Of a stretch of DNA of 64,000 nt, positions 1 through 11,387 are shown piece by piece. The DNA is from Ixodes scapularis (lineage: Eukaryota > Arthropoda > Arachnida > Ixodida > Ixodidae), in NCBI RefSeq assembly GCF_016920785.2, contig NW_024609881.1, positions 47,896,710 to 47,960,709 of the forward strand. Direction: 5' to 3'. The notes beneath the pieces were generated by a model that had not been told where the DNA came from, searched no databases, and saw only the letters and a list, made by a program, of their open reading frames with translations. The position numbers and the translations under genes were made by a program. How positions within the stretch are numbered: position 1 is the first letter of the stretch; every line of letters starts with the position of its first letter.

Positions 1-796
1 TATGGCAGGCCTTCGACAAGTGCATGTGAAAGAAAAGTTGTGGCAAGTAAGGGTTCCAACACTGGCTCCGACTATTTGAAAAATACTAGAAACTGGAGAA
101 ACAACTATTCAATTCATAGACTAAATCAAATAGGGTGTAGAGGCTTGCAGCGAGACCGTCTTCCCCGTAATGCTCCCCTGAGCTGCGGAGGAGGCTGGCA
201 CGCACCGGGGATATCCGACACCTGCTCAAGGGGGCCCGGATGCGGGCCAGACGGCCAGACCTCCGTGAGGTAGACTAAACAACTCGAGTCGCCCCTACGG
301 CAAGAGTGAAGAGAAGAGCAGAGAGCAGATTCCTTGCGAGCAGCACCCGGTTAGGACGCATGAACATTCCTCGTAACTTTAATGTCATTCTTGTGTAGTC
401 ACTCAGAAAAATAAAACGAGTTCAGTAGAACATTATTTGTATCCACAAGAAAAATATTCTATTCTTTATTAGAAGTTATGAATATTCGTACACCCCTAGT
501 TTTTTTGTGATTAGCATTAAAGACCGAGCAATTAAAAGTGTAGAGAAGCAAGCTGCAATTATCAGTGAGTATGTCAAAGCCACAAAGCTGGCAACAAGAC
601 CTATAGTTACCATAAGCAGCCCTAGGCAGTTCCATGCGCTGATTTTGCACAAGGCGCCCTCCGTTGCTGCCTGAAGGCGTCCTGGAGCTTGCAGCCACTG
701 CAATGCGGTCAACCCCTGTTGGAAGCCTCTTTGCAACATCTGGAGGGTGGTTTCATTTGAAATCAAACACGCTTGCCTGGGTGGGTCTTTCGATTT
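1..796. other. Noncoding stretch, one hydrophobic ORF
   Basis: No recognisable gene. A 96-codon minus-strand ORF (766 to 476) ends in a strongly hydrophobic half (residues about 45-85) that could span a membrane once or twice; I do not recognise it and it may be chance. An AATAAA-like signal lies near 410 after a GC-rich block at 150-330, which could be the end of a transcript or LTR fragment, but nothing confirms this. Confidence 0.3.
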
Positions 797-1105
797 TAGA
801 GCGCAGCTCTTAGGCGCCCGTTTCTGGCTTGAGCGGCGTCGGCGTAACCAAGGTCACCTCAAAGTCACGCGACCCCCCGAAGTCACATGGCCCCCTCCCC
901 GAGGTCACGTGACACCCCCCCTCCCCCCCGAGGTCACGTGACCCCCTCCCCCAGAGGTCAGGTGACCCCCCCCCGGAGCATATTAAAGAATGAGGGGAGG
1001 AGGAGGAGGAGGGGTCTACCCTCCCCTCAGTACCCTTCCCTCCTCCTCCTCAAGAGCTGCGCTCCAATTCGGCGTTACAGGGAGTTGTAAACGGCTTTCC
1101 CTTTT
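797..1105 (+). mobile_element. Palindromic-core repeat element, copy A
   Basis: The left end reads AGAGCGCAGCTCTTAGGCG. The right end contains CCTCAAGAGCTGCGCTC and then GGCGTTACAGG, so the ends are imperfect inverted repeats of about 16 bases. Between them is a short minisatellite at about 868-975 with variants of a C-rich spacer plus the palindrome GTCACGTGAC. The same ends bound copies at 32455-35660 and 51477-52290, and one end recurs near 48000. There is no coding capacity, so this is most likely a nonautonomous DNA transposon. The superfamily is unknown, because no clear target duplication could be read. Confidence 0.6.
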
Positions 1106-1408
1106 TTTTTTGAAAAAATATATGTAATTGCCCCATTTCTCAAAAAAACAAAACCACTTTTCAAAAGTTTTTAAAAAATATTTTGCTTCACAAAAAAAAT
1201 TAAGTGGAGCAGGGTGAAAATCTGTTTTTTACTCCCTGATTTTTCTACCCAGTTCTGTACGCTGGTATGAAAACGGGAACCATACAAAACTCAGTAATTT
1301 TTTGTGATTTTGTATGTCATTTTGACTATTTTTTAGTTCAAAGGAAAATACCTTTGTATTTTTGTTTATTGAGGTAAAAAATGTCAAACATTGTCTTTTT
1401 GACAATCC
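1106..1408. other. AT-rich noncoding stretch
   Basis: A-rich and T-rich runs (for example 1107-1200) with no gene, RNA or repeat that I can identify. Confidence 0.4.
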
Positions 1409-2060
1409 GGTGACATCTTCAGAGCCTTGTAACTCATGAGTTATTAAATTTGTCACTTATTAAATACTACGCGGGTGTAGCCCTATACATGGGCTATCGA
1501 CGGGCATCAGTTTATTTTATTTTCACTGAATTTTTTATATAAAATTTGAAATATCGTCGGAATTGAAATTAACCAATATTTTGAACCCACTTTATCGAAA
1601 AAGGCCATTTTTTGTTTCGTTCAATTCTTCTATTATTGCTGCCGATCATATGAACTTCCAATTGGCTTAATGCGATTTCTCCCTTTTTTGTTGTATCTTC
1701 TCTAGAAGTGATCGAAATCGCTCCCATGTGACAATGCGATGACAACTACAGAGCCTTGTAACTCATGAGGTATTATATTTGTCGCTTACCAAATACCATG
1801 CGGGTGTAGTCCTATACATGGAATATCAATGGGCATAAGTTAAGTTTATTTTATTTTCACTGAATTTTTTATATAAAATTTGAAATATCGTTGAAAATGA
1901 AATTAACTGATATTTTGAACCCACTTTATCGAAAAAGGCCATTTATTATATTGTTGAACTTTTTTATTATTGCTGCCGATCATATCAAATTTCAATTAGC
2001 TAGATGTGATTTCCCCCTTTTCTTGTATCTTCTCTAGAAGTGATTGAAATCACCCCCACA
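1409..2060. repeat. Tandem duplication of a 329-bp AT-rich unit
   Basis: The block AGAGCCTTGTAACTCATGAG starts at 1421 and again at 1750, a period of 329 bases. The two units stay alignable through the CTATACATGG, TTTATCGAAAAAGGCCAT and TTGCTGCCGATCATAT blocks to about 2060, with scattered substitutions. This looks like a two-unit fragment of a satellite or a local tandem duplication. No coding potential is visible. Confidence 0.8.
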
Positions 2061-3380
2061 TTTTCAGAACGGCCAAGCTCAGTTTCCGCAGGTCGGCTTC
2101 GCTGCAGACTATACTGCTTCTTTGTATGTTCAAATGCAGCGGTTAATTTCTTTTCGATTGAGAACACTCATGCTTGGCTACATATTGTATTTTCTTAATT
2201 TTTTAAAGATGGCAACTGACATTCCTTAGTCTGATAGTTAGCGGTGCAGTGGATGTTCCATTATTCAAAGTCTAAAGCCAGGGCACAGAGGGCGGAGAAA
2301 ACGGAACGAGCTCTTCATGTAGCCAGACCGGGGTCATATATCTGTTTGTGCTATGCACAGCTTGTAAGGCTTGAAGCACCTCGCCACAGTACACAATTTT
2401 CGTTCGCAGGACGGCTCCTTGATGCGGACGTCAAAGGACTTTGTTAAAAAAAATTAAAACAATGACAAGGAGCATTCAGCTTTTCGACTTTTCGGTCGCG
2501 GTGTGAAGTCACCTCCTCGCCTCCCTCGTAGAATGGAGGGAAGTACGGCGCACGTCTGTTGCGCGTCTCAGCCACTGGGGAGCAGGACCGCGGGCGCAGT
2601 GATGCGCCCCGATAAGAAACGGAAATCTAGAAACGCATCCGAATGGAGCGTTTTTACAGAATGCTGTAAAATGCTTCCCCGGCATTATATCCTTCCAAAA
2701 ATGGTTGATTTAGTGGTTTCCGACGATGCTCTACAAGCTTCTAATTGAAACCGTATGTCTATTTCCACTAATTAAAAAGTTAATTAACAAATTTTAATTA
2801 ATTAGCCGACTTATCGCAAAGATTAGCCACCCACATAATGTCTGCCCGGCCGTATAACCCACCTGCACAAACCGCATTAGTGTAGCTTTCATGGTTTTTT
2901 TTAAACAAATGTGTAAGAATAAAAAAAAACACCCTGTATGTTTCTAGATCTTCAATACGAACAGTCAGAGGCATTGATGCCGCAACTCAAGTATCTCAAA
3001 CTGTGAGTAATAGTAACTAGCCGCCATTTCATTTATGACTAAGCAATATAAAATAAGGCTATTTTGATAGGTTCAAGTGAATAGCCAAAAACTCAGTTGC
3101 TGTTTAAGGAAAGAAATGAGAGGAATTCAAATGTATTCCTTCTTATCCAACAACCTTTTACCACTAATATCACTGAAGGCAAAAATAACCAAAAACCAAC
3201 CGTAGACACTCTGTCGCGGGACTGGCTATTTCCTCAAACGCCGTTTCATTGAATGCCGTATAAAATGTTGTCGGAAAGTTCTCTTTTTCTTTTCTTTCTT
3301 AGAGAAGAGAACTTTCCGCAGAAATAAATAGAGAAAAGCGAACAGCGTTCATCTTCTCAACTCGGTAAGAACAACCGACC
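2061..3380. other. Noncoding DNA with dispersed-repeat ends
   Basis: No gene recognised. A block at about 2795-2840 (AGCCGACTTATCGCAAAGAT, then TAGCCACCCACATAAT) recurs in the opposite orientation near 9567-9605, so both are ends of one dispersed repeat family. A small inverted repeat around 3271-3318 (GGAAAGTTCTCTT and AAGAGAACTTTCC) can form a hairpin. Confidence 0.5.
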
Positions 3381-3387
3381 ACGTAGA

Positions 3388-5592
3388 TATGGTGGCTAGA
3401 AGGGGAGGTGTGACGGTCGAAGGAGGCAAGGCCGTCGCGCTGCGTTATGACGCCGCGAGTGGCGCTGTCGTCAGCAGCCAGATTAGCCCGTTCCGTGTCC
3501 GCGCTGTCGTCTGCACGTTTTCGCGATCCGTTCAGTTTGCGGTGTTAATTCCGATGCAACAATTTTTCTTGTATCACAAGAAATAATGGACTGAGATTTT
3601 AATTTCATTTGACAAATGTAGTATGTCAGTTTGGTCACGGAACCTTGCACGCAGGGGCCACCAAAGTTCTTGCCTTTATCTTTTGATGAGTCAGTGTGGA
3701 ATAAAATTGGAGCGGAGATATTGAGTGTCACGGTGTTACAAGCAAAGGGCGATAATGACTTGATTTGTCATCGTTTAATGTTAAATTTTCTTTACTACAG
3801 TACTTAAACTGCTGTCCAATAATCCAGTGGTATAAGCGAGCTTATGCATAATAAATGCGAAATGATTGGCTACCCGAGAAAGCTGAATTTTACTCGCGTG
3901 TTCTTGGGCGCGGGTAATCGATTCTTAAGGAGGAATTTTCTCGAAAATACTATTTTAAGTTTCATAAAGTTGTGTATATAAAAGATAGCTTTGGTACATC
4001 ACACCAAAAATAAAGCGTGAATTGCATAGTGTAACATACTTTAATGTCAATCCAAAGAATGCATGAACACTTTAATAAGCACGAAACTCAAAACAGGGTT
4101 GTGAAAATCTCCCCAACAGCACAAACATGAGCCGGCAGTCAGTCTCATAACTTCATAAGTCAGGGTTTCTTGACAACAGAACAACTGTAAACATTTCAGT
4201 GGTCACAAATGGAGCGCATTTCATAGAAAACTAAAAAGAGGTACGATAATGCCAACTAGCAACAAACTCGATACCGGCTTTTACAGCCCACGCCTGATCT
4301 TTTAAGTGTTTTTTTTTTCTTTTTTTTTTCTTTCCCGGCTCTCCTGCTACTTGCATTCTGTGCAATGTGACCTTGTTACCTGGTACCTGATACTCCTCCT
4401 CTTGCGCGAAAGTTAATTGAGCAGCAGCTTGAGCAGATATTTACACTGCACATCTGCTGCTCTCGCTCTGAACAGTGCCAGTGCACTTCAAACTAAATAC
4501 TTTGCGTCCAAATGTCCGGTGCTTACACTTCGAGCAAAGCAGTTCATCAAGGTCCTGCACTTCTTCCAGTCCCATGCAGGCTTTCATCGTTTGTACTTCT
4601 CAAAGCAAGTCTTCGGCTTCCTGTATGCTCTCTACTTGAACTGTTTTCAGAGTTGCACCCTGAACGATCACGAGGGCGAAACTCCCGTTGTTCGTGTTGA
4701 ACACCACCGACCGCTCCAAGCGCCTGCCGTCCCTCCGTCCATCTCGTACACTGAGAACACAACAACCTCAGGAGCACCTGAAACCATATGGCTTCCCCAG
4801 TAATTGTTAGGTAGTGCACAGCCTTGCAGGTCCACGCCCTGCAGAACGCTCGTGCTGGTGCTCAGCAGATCAGCGTCGTTTAGCTGCTGTGCAGAATCTG
4901 ACCCTTCAATGTCAGCTCGAACCGCTTTCAAAGGGAGCCCCTCAGACAATGTTTTTGTTCGGTGCTTCTTTGGCAGCGGCTTTTAGAAGTACGCCGGCAG
5001 ATTGGGAAAAACTGTTGGTACCGCATCGTCCGTGAGGATAGTTCGGTCGCGAGGGATCCGAACGAGCTCCCCCCTCACTGTGTGCGGGAAGTGTACGATA
5101 TAGCGTTCGTCAAAGTGCGGTTCACAGAGGACTGACCTGTCGTCGAGTTCTTCGTCGGCTCTGGGAACGACGCGCTGTCATGCTTGGAAGCGATCTGCTT
5201 GTTTAGGCACACCGAACAAGGACACGTGTGTCTTCGCTCGTGTCGAAACATAGCCGCTTGAACACACCGGGGCAAAGCAGTGCGTCTGCATCTTCCCCAT
5301 TCTGTCCACTTTCCTGTCTCGCTATATTCCGCTCACATGCTAGCAAAAGGCACGGGTAACAGAAAGACATTTCAGCTAATAAGTGGTAGCTCACGGAAGC
5401 ACACGAATCAAACAACACGAGTTCCAGGCGAATGACTCAACACCGGCAGAGCAGCGGTAGCCGCCGATGTCTCCGGAGAAACAGATCGGGCTGCGCTTGC
5501 GAGCGCCACCTGTCGCTGTCATACGACAACGTAACACTCCGCACAACGGAGCGAGCCGTGGGACCGATACACCTCCCCTTCTAGCCACCATA
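3388..5592 (-). mobile_element. P-element-like DNA transposon, internally decayed
   Basis: The ends are perfect 24-bp terminal inverted repeats beginning TATGGTGGCTAGAAGGGG. An exact 7-bp direct repeat, ACGTAGA, flanks both sides (3381-3387 and 5593-5599) as a target-site duplication. The interior carries a minus-strand THAP-type zinc-finger reading frame with stop codons, followed by a coiled-coil and cysteine-rich stretch. No catalytic domain is recognisable in the remaining 1 kb. P-superfamily transposases start with a THAP domain and make 7-8 bp duplications, so the P superfamily is the best fit. That assignment is inference, because the catalytic core is missing. Confidence 0.7.
4420..5291 (-). 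pseudogene. THAP-domain transposase N-terminus, broken
   Basis: Reading leftwards from an ATG at 5291, the frame shows a C2CH THAP domain. The first cysteine pair lies in CFAPVC (residues about 5-10). The usual tryptophan position is a TGA stop after about 37 residues. The CEPHF motif supplies the third cysteine and the histidine, and the domain closes with AVPTVFPNLP near 5000. THAP domains bind DNA, and in P-like transposases they recognise the element ends. A second stop follows at about 4984. The same frame then runs through a Gln/Glu-rich stretch with a possible coiled coil and a CSKCKH cluster near 4530, with further stops and at least one frame change. It cannot encode a full-length protein. 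A domesticated THAP gene is less likely because inverted repeats enclose it. Confidence 0.7.
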
Positions 5593-5600
5593 ACGTAGAG

Positions 5601-5986
5601 GCTTCTGGATCAGTGGCATTGTGTTACTTGGGTCAGAGTAATGCCAGTGCGCTCATGTAAAGCAAAAAACATCCTAACCAAATTGCGTTGCACCGGACCT
5701 TTAACTATGCATCTATCTGATTTCTATCGTTCATATGGAGTAAAATATAGATGTTATCACAGCTAATGTTATGCTCGCATTTCAATTGCAGTTTCTGATA
5801 CGCTGGCCGAATACACGGCAAACCAGCGGCATCAATACCATAGTAAAGCTAAAAAAATATATTGAAAAAGCGGCACAGTGGAGAGTACAAACTATGAAAT
5901 GCAGAATCCTACGTGTATTTTCAATCCATTAGAAGAGTATATTCTTGCCTCATTGCTAATTTAACTAATTTTATTCACCATACAAG
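5601..5986. other. Noncoding stretch
   Basis: Nothing recognisable. It is AT-rich and ends in a pyrimidine/AT-rich tract before the candidate splice acceptor at 5985-5986. Confidence 0.3.
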
Positions 5987-6083
5987 GACGCCGTACGGGA
6001 GGCGAAAGAGATGTCGATCCCAGCTCGGCAGAAAGATGCTCTCTTGATCACTCGGAGAGCGAGTCGTAGGCAGGTGGACCTTG
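5987..6083 (+). CDS. Candidate internal exon, unknown product
   Basis: A 97-bp block is preceded by a CAAG acceptor and followed by an excellent GTAAGT donor at 6084. It is open in the frame that begins DAVREAKEMSIPARQKDA. A second frame is open until a TAG near its end. The protein sequence is not recognised, and no partner exon can be assigned with confidence. It could be an upstream exon of the plus-strand gene at 37-45 kb, or chance. The call rests on splice signals plus an open frame. Confidence 0.3.
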
Positions 6084-7386
6084 GTAAGTGTAATAAATTT
6101 TGTCAAATGTTTGCAAGTGCTTTGCGCTTTTTGGTGTGAAATCAGGGGCCAAGTATGTCGTATTTCATAAACGCAGATGAAGAGCCCAATTCGCCCCTCC
6201 GTCTAGTCTTCCACAAAGCAGTAGGCGGACTGAGATGTCGGGGACGGTGACAAGAGAAGTGCCTCAAGGACGTCCATTAAGGAATTCACCACAAAGTAGG
6301 TATCTAGCTGGGAGCATTGGAAGAAATATTGCTGTACTCACAAAGTTGTGCAACTCAACCGTAAATAGATATACGCACGATGCGGGGAGCTCACGTTGTC
6401 TTAGCGGTGCCAGTGAACCCAATGTTACACGCCCGACATGGAGTCAGAACGCGCTTATGTCCGTGCTCTTGCCTTCCGTCATACTTTCGCTGCGCGTGAA
6501 CACTAAAGGCTCACAAATTATAGTCGCTGAAAGGGTGAGAACGGCGGGGCGCGTTTTTCAGAAACCCAACCTCCAGCACATGCTTGTCGCCTTCCGCTTA
6601 GCTGGATGCGCGAGCACACTCAAAGCTCACGAGACATTAAAGCTGGGAAGCTCGCACTGGGGGCATGCAAAAGAAACTCCGCGCCTCTCTCATCCTGTCA
6701 GTGATTTTAGACCTTTCCAAAAAAGAGCGTGCAGCCGGTGACATTTGGAATGTTCATGCGTATGACACGTGCTTTGCTCACTTTCCGAAGCGCTGAACAC
6801 ACCCATGTGCTGGGCTGTGAAGATTGTACGCTGGACTGTGATTTTTTAAACACTCGAAAGGTCTATAGAATGAAAGCTTGTGCACAAGATCGAAGCTTTC
6901 AAATGTAATCCGGCTACGCGAGCGCTCATCCATTGGGACTTTCCAAGTGTAAGAGATAGGGCTCGCGAATTTCGTTTTAGTCGGAGCGAAGGATGGATGC
7001 AGTCTGGTTCAAAGTGTTGCGTCAGGTGCGTTAAAAGCAACTGAAACAATCGCAAAATTCAAGTTCGTATCAAGGTCAGGACAGTGAAGGGCGCACGTTC
7101 ACAATTTAAACTTGCTTTTGCGACGAATATTGTGCTTGTTCTACGGATTAGTCAAACTGTATAGCTATTAAACTTCGGACATAGGCAAATCATTATATCG
7201 TTGACAGCGTCGTGCATGCGGAACAAGGCCTGCGACCCATCCACACCGAGAGACGTACCTGATCTTGATTGATGTCCACTGCACCACTGTGGTCGGCCAC
7301 TATAGATTGCCTATGCTCTGTGTTAAACATAGCGTGCAACGCTGGGAAAGGTACTGAAGTAGTGCGCATGAAGAAACATTAAAAAA
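6084..7386. other. Noncoding stretch without recognised features
   Basis: A 168-codon plus-strand ORF (6235-6741) is present, but it has no domain, low-complexity signature or splice context that I recognise, and I treat it as chance. The rest shows nothing identifiable. Confidence 0.3.
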
Positions 7387-7512
7387 ATGTGTTACTCCGC
7401 GCATTTCGTGGACGAGCGGTACAAGGCGCTGCTCTGGAGATACCGACGTCTCGGTGGCGGGGGTTCAAATCCACTTCGGGCGCAAAAGTTTTTTTTTTTT
7501 TTCGACATATTT
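7387..7512 (+). repeat. tRNA-derived SINE fragment
   Basis: A degenerate pol III box A region (GTGGACGAGCGGTACAAGGC, about 7408-7427) lies 30-40 bases before a good box B (GGGTTCAAATCC, 7461-7472), followed by a 12-T run near 7491-7502. The spacing and box order are those of a tRNA-like head. A functional tRNA is unlikely because the cloverleaf arms do not pair well. Confidence 0.5.
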
Positions 7513-9300
7513 TTTGTGCAAAATTGTGCGCATTGTGGAAGTGTATATTTCAATTCCTATTTTCTTGTTCCTTTTTTATTTATAAAAGGTTAGACTAGGG
7601 GCTGGTGTTCCGTTTGAACCCCGCGCCGGCCTCGTCAAAACGGAAGAACGGTCGAGATCGAGGGCGTCTCTATTTAAAGCCGTTTATTTACGTGGTAGCG
7701 CGAAAATCGGAGAGTACCTTGAGACTGCGTTGGACGGTCCTTTATACAACGAATACTGGGATTAGGGGACCGCACTGCCATTGGTCAGACGGTTCGGCAT
7801 TCCCTCGCGTGATGTGACTTCATGGAAGTTTCCTTCAGAGTTTAAATACTCGCCGGTGTATGGAAGTCATCCAGACGGCAGTATCTCGCTGCTCTGGTGC
7901 CGGCGCCCCCATGAACCGGGAGTGATTCACAATAGACGCGTACACACCACACGGCACTCGAGATCAGGATCGACTGTTGTTTCCTTTTCCGAGGAAAGCA
8001 GGCACGGGCATGTGCATCGTCCACTTAGCGGACCAAGGTTAAGGTGCCTCAGGCAGATGGAGCCGACCGAGGTTACGGTCCCGCAGGCAAACGAACCCAG
8101 ACGCTTCGGAATGCGGCCACGGGCATCGTCCGCTTAGCCGATGAAGACGAAGCCGTAGGCACGATTCATCACTGACACGGTTCCTTCTTGAGGCTTGTTT
8201 CACTTTGAAGCCACAAGGCCGATTTTAACACCAGATATTACAAAAGGCAGTTCGCAACACGGTCCGCGTGCTCGAAACTTTCACATTGCGAGGTCCTCGC
8301 TTTGGGGACACCATTTTGCCAGGCACACCGGTGTCGTTACTGACCGTCTCCAGAACTTTACGGACCGACGTCTCCGGGAAACGCGTTCTTGAATGCGCGT
8401 ACACGTTGGCGATCGCCTGCTTGCACATTTTCGAGATCTTCACACAACGAATCTCCGAAAATATTCGAGCAGGAGAGCATAGCTTCCTGCGTAAGACGCC
8501 ATCTTCTCAAAACCGGCGAGGCAGGGGAAGCCGCACAACCCGAAAACCCGAAGCGGCTGCCGCACGGACGAAAACGGAAAACAATTTGGACTTTGAAGTA
8601 GTTTACATTATATTTTCCTTTTTATTGAAAAGAATTGGTGTTCCGTCGAAATCATAACGCCACTATTAGTTACTAGCTCCAAAAATGCACATTTACGACT
8701 TTTTTTTTTTTGCAGGGCAGCATTATTTTATGAGGCGAATGTAGCCGGTCGGCAGTGCAAACCGGTGTGCTAGCTTTGACTGCGTTGCACGCTATGTATG
8801 AAACGGAGTATAGATGGCGTGAGCTCCACGCGTTGTGTGCATAGCTATTTCCAATTGAGATACTGCCTGCCTTGTATTTCTGCGGATGTCAAAAAGGTGC
8901 AGTTTTTCTACGAACGAGAACTCTGCTTCAGAGGATAGGAAGCGCTAATACTTCGAATAGTAGAGCATACCTGCGAAGTTTTACAATTTTATCGTAAAGT
9001 GTCCGCTTTCCAGCACTTTCTTACGGTTATCGTATTAACAACAATATTTGTACAATTTTCCACACCCTAAGTAAAAAAAAAAGAAAAAAGTTTTTGTTTA
9101 AGCTGCATTTCGCCTGTTTACTAGTTGGGGTTGGCAACGCTGGTACATGAACTTGTATGCCAGGGGGCGCAAGTTACCGCTCCAGTACCATAGCTCCAGT
9201 GTTGTAAAAACCGAGTACAATGTCGTCCCGTATTGAAAATTGCAGTTGCGAGGATGCCGTCGACGTCGCACTCACGACGCCGCCAAAGCAGCCGCCGACA
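7513..9300. other. Noncoding stretch, possible decayed element
   Basis: Moderately GC-rich sequence at 7600-8580 contains a repeated CGGGCAT(G)...CATCGTCC...CTTAGC motif (about 8005-8035 and 8118-8140). Several short ORFs overlap here but none shows a recognisable domain. It could be an LTR or another element remnant; I cannot identify it. Confidence 0.3.
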
Positions 9301-9625
9301 TAATCCTGGAAGCCGCCATTTTTTTTAACTGTGCTCGTCTTGGCTTTAGCTACGGTGGCTACTTTAGCCAACTTCTCATCACGAATCCTCCTTGGAGAAG
9401 CGCAAAGACTCTTTGCGTACGCACGCTATTTCCGAGAAATAGCGCGCGCTAAAATTGCGCACGCAAAGCGCAAAACCTGGTTTGCGTTCGGAGCATGCGC
9501 AGTGGCGACGACGCTATTCTTTGCGTACGCAAAGCTTTAGCGTGCGCTATTCTAAAACTCCCTATTATGTGGGTGGCTAATTTTTGCGATAAGTCGGCTA
9601 AATAATTATTTGGTATAGCCGCTAA
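9301..9625. repeat. Repeat with CTTTGCGTACGC inverted motifs
   Basis: CTTTGCGTACGC occurs at about 9410-9421 and 9520-9531, close to complementary GCGTGCGC/GCGCGCTA stretches, so the segment can fold back. It ends in TTATGTGGGTGGCTAA, which is the inverse of the repeat end seen at 2795-2840. It is probably a nonautonomous element made of two nested families. Confidence 0.45.
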
Positions 9626-9675
9626 CATCCATCCATCCATCTTAATCCAAAACTGCTTAGGAAATCTCCTTTGCT

Positions 9676-10325
9676 GTGGCGAACGTTGCGCATTGTGTTA
9701 CTGAAACTTTTACTCATGATCCCTTGAAACCTTTTTTGCTACAAGATGTCAGGAAAAAAAATACTTTTAAAGTGTTTATTCCCAGCTATTCAACCGACTT
9801 TCCATTTACGAAGACGTCGCGCAAGGGCGAAAAGTACGCATTTTGTAGTTTGTGTCGCTGCGATGTCAACATTTCGCACGCTGGTCGCCGGGACATTCTG
9901 CGCCATCTGAATAGAAAAAAGCACAAGGACTCTGCAAAATTAGTTGAAACCAACGAGAAGCTTGGAGGGTACTTTAGTCGATCAACGGATTACGACACTA
10001 CCCAAGCAGAATGCCTTTTTACGGCTTTTTTATCGAACACAACGTGCCGTTCACGGCGGTTGTTGTGGGGACATTAAAGAGCAAGAACTTTGCTTTTTAA
10101 TGTTTCTGTTAAACCAGGCATAGTCGAAAGAGTTTTCAGCAAAGTAAAGAAGGCACGCACGCAGTTCCGCTCCACCATGTCGAAAAAGCCTCTTGAATAG
10201 TTGTTAGTTGTGAGATGCAGCCAGTCCGGAAAGTGCCATGAACAAGTCTTTGACAAGAACTTCCTAAGAAAAGCAGAAGCTGCAACTTCTTCGGTGTTGG
10301 CCCAACCTTCTACTTCTAAAGAATA
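9676..10325 (+). pseudogene. hAT transposase, N-terminus joined to C-terminus
   Basis: The first 133 codons contain a BED-type zinc finger (FCSLCRCDV ... RHLNRKKH, residues about 55-82) typical of hAT transposases of the ZBED type. A conserved TQAEC stretch follows, and then a frame slip. Immediately downstream (about 10110-10325) the plus strand reads a hAT dimerisation domain (IVERVFSKVKKARTQFRSTM, then a TAG stop, then LLVVRCS). The several hundred residues of RNase H-like catalytic core that should separate these parts are absent. This is an internal-deletion derivative that cannot cut DNA. Identification is by motif only. Confidence 0.7.
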
Positions 10326-10739
10326 AAACATTTTGTGCAATGTATGATGTGTTTGTGTCTTAGTTGAGGCATTTTTCTTACTCAAACCAAGTTTTTGAAG
10401 AATGAAACAGTTTTCGTATTTTTTAACACAATTGTAGTGTTGTTTGGCATCCCCTGTAGTATTTTCAGCATTGTAGTGTTGGCAGGTCTGGTAGAGCGTT
10501 TACAGAAACTGACAACTGCCAGGCGCACAACAACTAACGAGGAATGCGGGGCCAAGATGTCTTTGCTAGCCACATAAAAGAACACCGACTGCTGGAGAGG
10601 GCCCTTTGTCGCGCATATAATATTTCCCCTTGTGATGACCGCTACCGGAGAGTAGCGGTTCAACCACCGTGAGGTCTCTTTTTGGGGTAGAGTGGAAAAA
10701 GTGCCACGACACCGAATTTTTAATACGGACTTTAATTGG
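10326..10739. other. Noncoding junction before the LINE
   Basis: No gene recognised. An 18-bp imperfect palindrome (CCGCTACCGGAGAGTAGCGG) lies at 10640-10659. This could be the beginning of the retrotransposon 5' UTR or the tail of an older repeat. Confidence 0.35.
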
Positions 10740-11387
10740 TTCAGCTGGGACGGTGGGTTTGCTCACTCCCCCCCCTTGATGCCGGTGCTGTTGACGGGAC
10801 GCGGGGCCTTGGGCTCTTCTCTCTATTTTGAGCGACAGTGGTGAAGCCCCCGCAGGGGGCACCTGTGAAAGCAGGTGTTTGGAGAGTGGCGTCTCCACGG
10901 ACCCCGAGCCATGCGGGTTCGCCCGCCCACGTCTGACTGTGCGTGGCTTTCCCGTGTCTGGGGAAAAGGGCATCCTGGTGGTTGAGCCAAGCCCGGGGTA
11001 GGTTTGGACCCTTCGGGGCCCCCCGGGCGAGGCAATACACCACTTCGGCCCCCGCTTCTCATAGACGGGAGTCCTGGTAAGGCCCGGCCAGGATGATTCA
11101 GTCTAGTCGCCACTTCTACTATCCCCTCTCTACTTTCACCCTTGTCTGCTCCTCCTTTTCACTCTTCTCATTCCTCTTCTTTCCTTTTTCAACTCCTTTG
11201 GCGGCAAGGGCTAACCTTGGGTGGCGAAAGACCTCTTGTCCAAAACCACACTTGGTTATAGAGACTGGGCAGCACTAATAGAGTAACGTCTTCAGCCAAG
11301 CCCATCTTGTTATGAAGCGTTACCTATTCCCTTGTTGGGCTCGGTGGTGGGCGGTGCACCACAGTTTCCGAACACCATTCCCCTCTT

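Noticed and set aside
40..273. 77-codon plus-strand ORF at the window start
   Set aside because: No motif or splice context; composition follows the local GC-rich block, so chance is likely.
6235..6741. 168-codon plus-strand ORF
   Set aside because: No recognisable domain, no codon or splice support, and surrounding DNA is repeat-like.
8268..8657. 129-codon plus-strand ORF
   Set aside because: Overlaps open frames on both strands and has no motif; treated as chance in GC-rich DNA.
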